64,000 nt of DNA, taken from Micromonospora phaseoli. Lineage in GTDB: Bacteria; Actinomycetota; Actinomycetes; Mycobacteriales; Micromonosporaceae. Made by a program: the position numbers and the translations under genes. The DNA lies in contig NZ_FNYV01000002.1 of NCBI RefSeq assembly GCF_900109115.1, positions 1 through 64,000 of the forward strand, given 5' to 3'. Of this stretch, positions 58,750-64,000 are shown in pieces (within the stretch, counting starts at the first letter, position 1; each line of letters begins with the position of its first letter). The notes beneath the pieces are model-generated. The model was not told where the DNA came from. It made no database searches and saw nothing but the letters and a program-made list of their open reading frames with translations.

Positions 58750-59426
58750 CCTCGTCGGGGACGATCGGCCGCGGCGGGCAGCGTCACGAGCCAGGCAAGC
58801 AGCAGGCCGTAGACCAGGCCGCCGGCGAGCGCACCCCAGGTGGCCATCTCCGTGTCGCTCCACGGGCTGCGGCGACCCCCCGGATCGCCGAGAAATCCGA
58901 CGGACCTGATGAATGCGACACAGGCGATGGCGCCGAGGCCGGCCACCACGGCGCTGACCATCGTCGCTCCCAACACCGCCAGCGCCCGGTAGGCCCGGGC
59001 CGGCGAGGGCAGAGCGTTCAGTCGGCTCAGCAGCCACAGCGTGAGCACGACGAACAGCAGAGTGCGAAAGTCGTTCCACAGCCAGGACGAGGACGTCCGC
59101 GGGGTGTCCGGTGGCAGCTCCCACTGCGGCCACATCAATCCGGTCAGCACGAACCTGGCCAGCTGCACTCCCATGGCGGCGATCCCGTCGGCGCGGGGCA
59201 GGTCGCGGCTCATCCCGCTGAGCAGGTCGTGTCCCGACGGGCTGCCGGCGACCAGCACCAGCGGAACGAACACCCAGGTGCCCGCCGTCAGTCGCCGCAC
59301 CGGTTGCGGCGGGGCGGGCGGCGTGAGCCGGGGTGGCAGCGGATCCACCGGCTGCGCGGTCAGCGCGCCCTGCGGCGCGGACGACTTTCCAGGCGGTTCC
59401 GACGACGGCCATGGCATCACTTCCAC
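58737..59426 (-). CDS. Multi-pass membrane protein, first gene of the VGNQAVG locus
   Basis: A 229-residue protein with a proline-rich cytoplasmic N terminus (about 45 residues: DPLPPRLTPPAPPQPVRRL). About five hydrophobic segments follow: GTWVFVPLVLVAG, VQLARFVLTGLMW, FRTLLFVVLTLWLLSRL, LGATMVSAVVAGLGAIACVAF and ALAGGLVYGLLLAWLVTL. No recognised domain or catalytic residues. It overlaps the next gene by 13 bases, so the two are translated from one mRNA and may form a complex. ATG at 59426, or 59417. Confidence 0.7.
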   Translation of the reverse strand: MEVMPWPSSEPPGKSSAPQGALTAQPVDPLPPRLTPPAPPQPVRRLTAGTWVFVPLVLVAGSPSGHDLLSGMSRDLPRADGIAAMGVQLARFVLTGLMWPQWELPPDTPRTSSSWLWNDFRTLLFVVLTLWLLSRLNALPSPARAYRALAVLGATMVSAVVAGLGAIACVAFIRSVGFLGDPGGRRSPWSDTEMATWGALAGGLVYGLLLAWLVTLPAAADRPRRGWLS

Positions 59427-59558
59427 ATGGTGCCGGCCACGGCGGGGATGGTGATCGTCACTGTCCGATATTCAGCAGTTGGTGCCGACCGACGGGTGGC
59501 TGCCCCCCGTCGCCGGCCGGTCGCCCGCAGGTCACCGGCGCCCGGCATACTGCCCGGC

Positions 59559-60329
59559 GTGGCACCGACCGCGCACCCGTACCTCGACGCTCCCGCTCCG
59601 CTGGCCTTCGCCCACCGCGGCGGCGCCGCCGACGGCGACGAGAACACCACCGCCGCCTTCGCCCGGGCGATCGACCTCGGCTACCGGTACGTGGAGACAG
59701 ATGTGCACGGCACCGCCGACGGGGTGGCCGTGGTGTTCCACGACGACACCCTGGAACGGGTCACCGGGCAGCGCGGTCGGGTGGGCGGGCTGCGCTGGGT
59801 CGACCTGGCGTCGGTGCGGGTCGGTGGCTCTGCCGTGGTTCCCCGCCTCGACGAGGTGCTGGACGCGTGGCCGCAGGTGCGGTTCAACATCGACGTGAAG
59901 TCCGACCGGGGGGTGGCCCCGACGGTGGCCACGGTCGCCCGGGCCGGCGCCGGTGAGCGGGTGTTGCTGGCCTCGTTCAGTGACAAGCGGCTGGCCCGGA
60001 TGCGGGCCCTCACCCACGGGCGGGTGGCCACCAGCCTCGGGGTCCGTGGGGTGGCCCGGCTGCGGTGGGCCTCGCTGACCGGCCGGCCGGTGCGGCTGCC
60101 GCCGTCGGTGGTGGCCGCCCAGGTGCCGGTGCGCTACGGCCGGGTGCCGCTGGTCGACCGCCGGTTCCTGCAGATGGCCCACCGGCTGGGGTTGCAGGTG
60201 CACGTCTGGACGATCGACGAACCTACCGAGATGCACGAGTTACTTGATCTTGGTGTTGATGGCATCATGACCGACCACGTCGGCGTGCTGCGCGACGTCT
60301 ACCGCAGCCGCGGCCACTGGGCCGCCTGA
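59559..60329 (+). CDS. Glycerophosphodiester phosphodiesterase family protein
   Basis: A 256-residue TIM-barrel hydrolase. The catalytic region has LAFAHRGGAADGDENTTAAFARAIDLGYRYVETDVHGTADGVAVVFHDDTLERVTG (the His of HRGG, Glu/Asp of ETDVH and His/Asp of FHDD). The C terminus has VHVWTIDEPTEMHELLDLGVDGIMTDHV. It cleaves glycerophosphodiesters to glycerol-3-phosphate and an alcohol. CATACT lies seven bases before the GTG at 59559, so translation may be leaderless. No signal peptide. Confidence 0.93.
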   Translation: MAPTAHPYLDAPAPLAFAHRGGAADGDENTTAAFARAIDLGYRYVETDVHGTADGVAVVFHDDTLERVTGQRGRVGGLRWVDLASVRVGGSAVVPRLDEVLDAWPQVRFNIDVKSDRGVAPTVATVARAGAGERVLLASFSDKRLARMRALTHGRVATSLGVRGVARLRWASLTGRPVRLPPSVVAAQVPVRYGRVPLVDRRFLQMAHRLGLQVHVWTIDEPTEMHELLDLGVDGIMTDHVGVLRDVYRSRGHWAA

Positions 60330-60353
60330 ACGACTGGGCAAAGGACCCCCACC

Positions 60354-61748
60354 ATGGCCGAGACGGCGACGCCTACCGCGCAGGACAACCCGCCACCGAT
60401 GAGCACCCGCCGGGAACGCACCGGCTGGTACTTCTACGACTGGGCCAACTCGGCCTTCCAGACCACCGTCATCACGGTCTTCCTCGGGCCGTTCCTGACC
60501 AGCGTGGCCAAGGTCGCCGCCGGGTGCGAACTCGGCGCGGACGAGTGCGTCGGGTACGTCTACCCGCTGGGCATCAAGGTGGCCGCCGGCTCCTACTACC
60601 CGTACCTGATCTCGCTGTCGGTGCTGCTGACGGTCTTCGTGCTGCCGGTGATCGGCGCCATCGCCGACCGGTCACTGCACAAGAAGCGGCTCCTGGCCGC
60701 CACGGCGTTCACGGGCGCCGCCGCGACCATCGGAATGCTCTTCGTCACCGGCGACCGGTACCTGCTCGGTGGCGCGCTGTTCATGATCGCCAACATCAGC
60801 TTCGGGGCGGCGATCGTGGTCTACAACTCGTTCCTGCCGCAACTCGGCGGGCCGGACGAACGCGACGCCATCTCCAGCCGCGGCTGGGCGCTGGGATACC
60901 TCGGTGGCGGCCTGCTGCTGGCGCTGAACCTCGTCGCGGTGCAGTCGTTCGACAACGGTACCGCCGAGCGGACCCTCGACCTGGCCCGCTGGTCCATCGT
61001 CTCGGCCGGCCTGTGGTGGGCGGCGTTCACCCTGGTGCCGCTGCGGTGGCTGCGCGAGCATCCGACCGCCGCCGCGCTCGCCGCCGGCGGTCGTGGCAAC
61101 GTGCTCACCGACGGGTTCCGGCAGCTCGGCCGCACCCTGCGCGAGATCAAGGCGTACCCGCTGACGCTCTTCTTCCTGCTGGCGTTCCTGGTCTACAACG
61201 ACGGCATCCAGACCGTCATCACGCTGGCCAGCCAGTACGGCACCGAGGAGCTGCGGCTGGACCAGAGCACCCTGATCGTGACGATCCTGCTGGTGCAGTT
61301 CCTGGCCTTCGGCGGCGCCCTGGGCCTGGGTGCACTGGCCGGGCGGATCGGGGCATGGAAGACCGTCCTACTGAGCCTGGTGCTGTGGACCGCGGTGATC
61401 ATCGCCGCGTTCCGGCTGCCCGCCGAGGCGCCGCTGCCGTTCATGGTGCTCGGCGCGGGCATCGGTCTGGTCCTCGGTGGCAGCCAGGCGTTGAGCCGGT
61501 CCCTGTTCAGTCAGCTGATCCCCGCTGGCAAGGAGGGCGAGTACTACGGCTTCTACGAGATCAGCGACAAGGGCACCAGTTGGCTCGGGCCGCTCGCCTT
61601 CGGCCTGGTGTTCCAGCTGACCAACTCCTACCGGGTGGGTCTGGTCTCCCTGCTGATCTTCTTCGTGGTCGGTTTCCTGCTGCTGCTGGCTGTGCCGATC
61701 CGTCGGGCGATCGTCGCCGCCGGCAACACCCCACCCCGGGTGCTCTGA
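60354..61748 (+). CDS. MFS transporter, UMF1 (Atg22-like) family
   Basis: A 464-residue integral membrane protein with about 12 helices. The family signature is GWYFYDWANSAFQTTVITVFLGPFL at the N terminus. FLPQLGGPDERDAISSRGWALGYLGGGLLLALN and FYEISDKGTSWLGPLAFGLVFQLT follow. Atg22-like MFS proteins include vacuolar amino acid exporters in yeast; the bacterial substrate is unknown. ATG start. It follows the GDPD gene by 24 bases in the same direction and may be cotranscribed. Confidence 0.9.
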   Translation: MAETATPTAQDNPPPMSTRRERTGWYFYDWANSAFQTTVITVFLGPFLTSVAKVAAGCELGADECVGYVYPLGIKVAAGSYYPYLISLSVLLTVFVLPVIGAIADRSLHKKRLLAATAFTGAAATIGMLFVTGDRYLLGGALFMIANISFGAAIVVYNSFLPQLGGPDERDAISSRGWALGYLGGGLLLALNLVAVQSFDNGTAERTLDLARWSIVSAGLWWAAFTLVPLRWLREHPTAAALAAGGRGNVLTDGFRQLGRTLREIKAYPLTLFFLLAFLVYNDGIQTVITLASQYGTEELRLDQSTLIVTILLVQFLAFGGALGLGALAGRIGAWKTVLLSLVLWTAVIIAAFRLPAEAPLPFMVLGAGIGLVLGGSQALSRSLFSQLIPAGKEGEYYGFYEISDKGTSWLGPLAFGLVFQLTNSYRVGLVSLLIFFVVGFLLLLAVPIRRAIVAAGNTPPRVL

Positions 61749-61842
61749 GCGGGCCGGTCCCGGCCGCCGGTGGTGCGATGATCGACACCACCGGCCGGCC
61801 ACCCGCGCGAGACCGGTGCTCCTCGCACTAGGCTGCCGGTCC

Positions 61843-62583
61843 GTGACGACCGACGAGCCCGTACCGACCTGTCTGGCCCGGCCCGCGCTGCCCGGCGCGG
61901 GCGACAACCCGGCCGGGTGCCTCGCCGCCCGCGGTGTCAACGGGCGGCCGGCGCACGCCGCCGCGCTGCGGTTCTACTGGGGGCCGATGGACTGTGGCAA
62001 GTCCACGATGGCGTTGCAGATGAACTACAACCATTCCCGGCAGGGGCGCCGGGGCCTGGTAACCACCCGCATCGACCGCTCGCTGGGCCCGCAGGTCACC
62101 ACCCGCATCGGCCTGGCCCACGAGGCGGTCGAGGTCACCGACTCGCTCGACCTGCGCACTCTGGTCCGCGACGCGTGGGCCGACGGGGTACGCGTGGACT
62201 ACCTGATCTGCGACGAGGCCAGCTTCTACTCGGTCGAACACGTGGAGCAGATGGCCGAGCTGGTCGACAGCTACGACGTCGACGTGTACGCCTTCGGCCT
62301 GGCCACCGACTTCCGCTCCTGCCTGTTCCCGGCCGCCCAGCGGCTGTTCGAACTCGCCGACTCGGTGGCCCGCATCCAGGTCGAGGTGCTCTGCTGGTGT
62401 GGCCGCGAGGGCCTGCTCAACGCCCGGGTCGCCAACGGGCGGGTGGTCCGCGAGGGCGAGCAGGTCGTCATCGGTGACACCGCGGACACCGTGGGAACCG
62501 CCGATCTGCGCTACCAGGTGCTCTGCCGGCGGCACCACCGCGTTGGCGACCTCGGCCCCCGGGGCGGCACGCCCGCCGCCTGA
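61843..62583 (+). CDS. tdk: Thymidine kinase (type II, tetrameric)
   Basis: Phosphorylates thymidine for salvage. It has the P loop YWGPMDCGKST at residues 45-55, the catalytic Glu in YLICDEASFYS (E125), and a C-terminal zinc site made by CWCG and CRRHH. It has a 40-residue N-terminal extension ahead of the P loop. The GTG at 61843 is chosen: TAGGCT (61829-61834) lies eight bases before it, the leaderless arrangement. 246 aa. No linked nucleotide-metabolism gene. Confidence 0.93.
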   Translation: MTTDEPVPTCLARPALPGAGDNPAGCLAARGVNGRPAHAAALRFYWGPMDCGKSTMALQMNYNHSRQGRRGLVTTRIDRSLGPQVTTRIGLAHEAVEVTDSLDLRTLVRDAWADGVRVDYLICDEASFYSVEHVEQMAELVDSYDVDVYAFGLATDFRSCLFPAAQRLFELADSVARIQVEVLCWCGREGLLNARVANGRVVREGEQVVIGDTADTVGTADLRYQVLCRRHHRVGDLGPRGGTPAA

Positions 62584-62714
62584 GCGGCCCCCAACACCCC
62601 GGGATAACAAAACGATCACCGCTGCGAACCTTTTCCGGGGGCCCGCCCCTTCTGGTGTTGACGAGAAGGCAACCACGGGCCGCACCGGCCCGCGAACCGG
62701 CGGGGGTACACCGA

Positions 62715-64000
62715 ATGAGGCTCGCGTTACGGCGTGCCCGTGCCACGAGGGGACTGCTGCTGGCCGCGGCCGGGGCGGCGCTGGTAGCGACCGTCGCGCT
62801 CACCGGACTGGCCGCGTACAACCGGGACGTCGTCGACTCCGGCACCCGCAACGTGCTCAGCGAGGCGACCGCCGGGGAACGCTCGATCCTGGTGCGCGCC
62901 GCCGCCGGACGCACCGGTGAGGCGTTGCGGGAACGCGACACCGCGCTACGCGAACGGGTCTCCGCCGACCTGGGCGGTCTACCCGCCCAGGTCACCACCG
63001 CCGGGTACGCGGCGGGCCGGCAGCTGCGCGGCGACACCGGCGACGCCGTCCCCGACCGCACCGGGACCACGTACGCGTCGGTGATGTTCCTCGACGACCT
63101 GCCCGAGCACGCTTCGCTGACCTCGGGCTCCTGGCCCGAGGCCGGGGCGAGCCCGGCGCAGACAGCCGTCGCCGAAGCGGCCGCGACGGTGCTGCGGGTG
63201 GGCGTCGGTGACCGCATCCCGATCACCGACGGGCTCAGCGGGCGAGTCACCGAGGTCACGGTGACAGGCCTGTTCACCCCCGTCGACCCCGACGGCACCT
63301 ACTGGCGGCTCGCACCGGAGGCGGCGACCGGGTCGCAGCCGCAGACCGCCACCTACGGCCCACTGACGGTGCAGCGGGAGGACTTCGTCACCCACTTCCT
63401 GGCCAACGCCTCCGCCGGCTGGCTGGTCGAGCCCGACCTCGCCGGGGTCAGCAGCCCGGCCCTGGACCAGTTGGCCGACGCCGCGGCCCGGATCACCACC
63501 AGCACCCCCGCCGAGGCCGGACTCGGTGATTCCGCGGTGGCCACCAGCGACCTCGTCGCCCTGGTGCACCGGCTGCAGCAGGCCACCCTCGTCGGCCGCT
63601 CCGCACTGGTCACCCCGATGCTGCTGGTGGTGGTCCTCGGCGGGTACGCGCTGCTGCTCGTCGCGGTGCTGCTCACCGAGCACCGGCGCGGTGAGACCGG
63701 GCTGCTGCGGGCCCGGGGCGCGGCCCGCTGGCAGTTGGCCGGGCTGACCGCCCGCGAGGCCACCCTGGTCGTCCTGCCCGCCGCGCTGCTCGCCCCACCA
63801 CTCGTCGCCGAACTGATGAAAGTCGCCGGCCGGCTACCCGGACTCGCCGCCGTCTCGCTGCATTCGAACGCCTCACCCGAGGCGATGCTGTGGCTGGTCG
63901 CCGCGGTGGCGGCGGCCGGTTGCGCGCTGGCGATGATCGGGCCGAGCCTGCGCCGGGGCGACAGCTACGTCGCGGACCTGGCCAGCCGCTCCCGCCCGAG
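62715..64000 (+). CDS. FtsX-like permease family protein, incomplete at the window end
   Basis: The frame opens at an ATG (62715) after GGGGG and stays open to base 64000 (428 codons). The N terminus (MRLALRRARATRGLLLAAAGAALVATVALTGLAAYN) is a membrane anchor. A large extracytoplasmic region follows to about residue 290. Further helices then come from TPMLLVVVLGGYALLLVAVLL and LVVLPAALLAPPLVAELM, with HRRGETGLLRARGAARWQL between them, typical of the FtsX/MacB ABC permease family. The C terminus and any partner ATPase are beyond the window. Confidence 0.8.
   Translation, partial: MRLALRRARATRGLLLAAAGAALVATVALTGLAAYNRDVVDSGTRNVLSEATAGERSILVRAAAGRTGEALRERDTALRERVSADLGGLPAQVTTAGYAAGRQLRGDTGDAVPDRTGTTYASVMFLDDLPEHASLTSGSWPEAGASPAQTAVAEAAATVLRVGVGDRIPITDGLSGRVTEVTVTGLFTPVDPDGTYWRLAPEAATGSQPQTATYGPLTVQREDFVTHFLANASAGWLVEPDLAGVSSPALDQLADAAARITTSTPAEAGLGDSAVATSDLVALVHRLQQATLVGRSALVTPMLLVVVLGGYALLLVAVLLTEHRRGETGLLRARGAARWQLAGLTAREATLVVLPAALLAPPLVAELMKVAGRLPGLAAVSLHSNASPEAMLWLVAAVAAAGCALAMIGPSLRRGDSYVADLASRSRP

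Noticed and set aside
1..64000. CRISPR arrays, rRNA genes, insertion sequences
   Set aside because: No regularly spaced repeat arrays, rRNA-like sequence or transposase was seen; the only tRNA found is tRNA-Sec.

Overview
The window is high-GC DNA with many GTG starts, four-base ATGA/GTGA overlaps and actinobacterial gene families. The block pgsA-like / DUF881 / sbp / DUF881 / gcvH / garA / ftsR / DUF151 / merR / gcvP matches, from memory, the order around Rv1822-Rv1832 of Mycobacterium tuberculosis. Together with the selenocysteine locus and the GGGGCCC intergenic repeats this suggests an actinobacterium, probably of the Micromonosporaceae (Micromonospora-like). That assignment is inference; no database was searched.

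Region 1 (1-9.1 kb) is a selenium locus: a selenocysteine formate dehydrogenase with an in-frame UGA at 981-983 and a SECIS-like hairpin, its iron-sulfur and NrfD-type membrane subunits, then tRNA-Sec, selA and selB. selD is not in the window. Region 2 (9.1-15 kb) holds small proteins, a HhH-GPD DNA repair enzyme, a universal stress protein, a methyltransferase, a SpoIIE-type phosphatase and a MarR regulator. Region 3 (15-28.1 kb) is the conserved cell-envelope / glycine cleavage / GarA block. A truncated globin, a flavohemoglobin, a DivIVA-like protein and a sirtuin sit between the second merR gene and the riboswitch-controlled gcvP.

Region 4 (28-38 kb) has pabB, def, a TSUP permease, a nuclease/phosphatase, and an ABC-2 transporter operon. 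The ABC operon is divergent from an unusual HxlR-peroxiredoxin fusion regulator across a perfect palindrome; a divergent FolD paralog follows. Region 5 (38-49.1 kb) has a monooxygenase/TetR pair with two operators 21 bp apart, a tyrosine recombinase, and a likely four-gene unit: rifampin-phosphotransferase-like enzyme, TetR, GH15 glucoamylase, SDR.

Region 6 (49-64 kb) has a PrxQ peroxiredoxin, an Eis-like acetyltransferase, an OsmC/MarR unit with a divergent MarR-like gene, cytochrome bd (cydAB) with an orphan operator, an acyltransferase, an unrecognised three-gene membrane locus whose second and third products share a 24-residue glycine-rich motif (VGNQAVG core), then a GDPD, an MFS transporter, thymidine kinase and the start of an FtsX-like permease that runs off the end.

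Two patterns recur. At closely spaced convergent gene pairs one palindrome often carries both stop codons in its two arms, so one hairpin can end both transcripts. Several genes have a -10-like box 5-8 bases before the start codon and no clear ribosome binding site, as expected for leaderless mRNAs.
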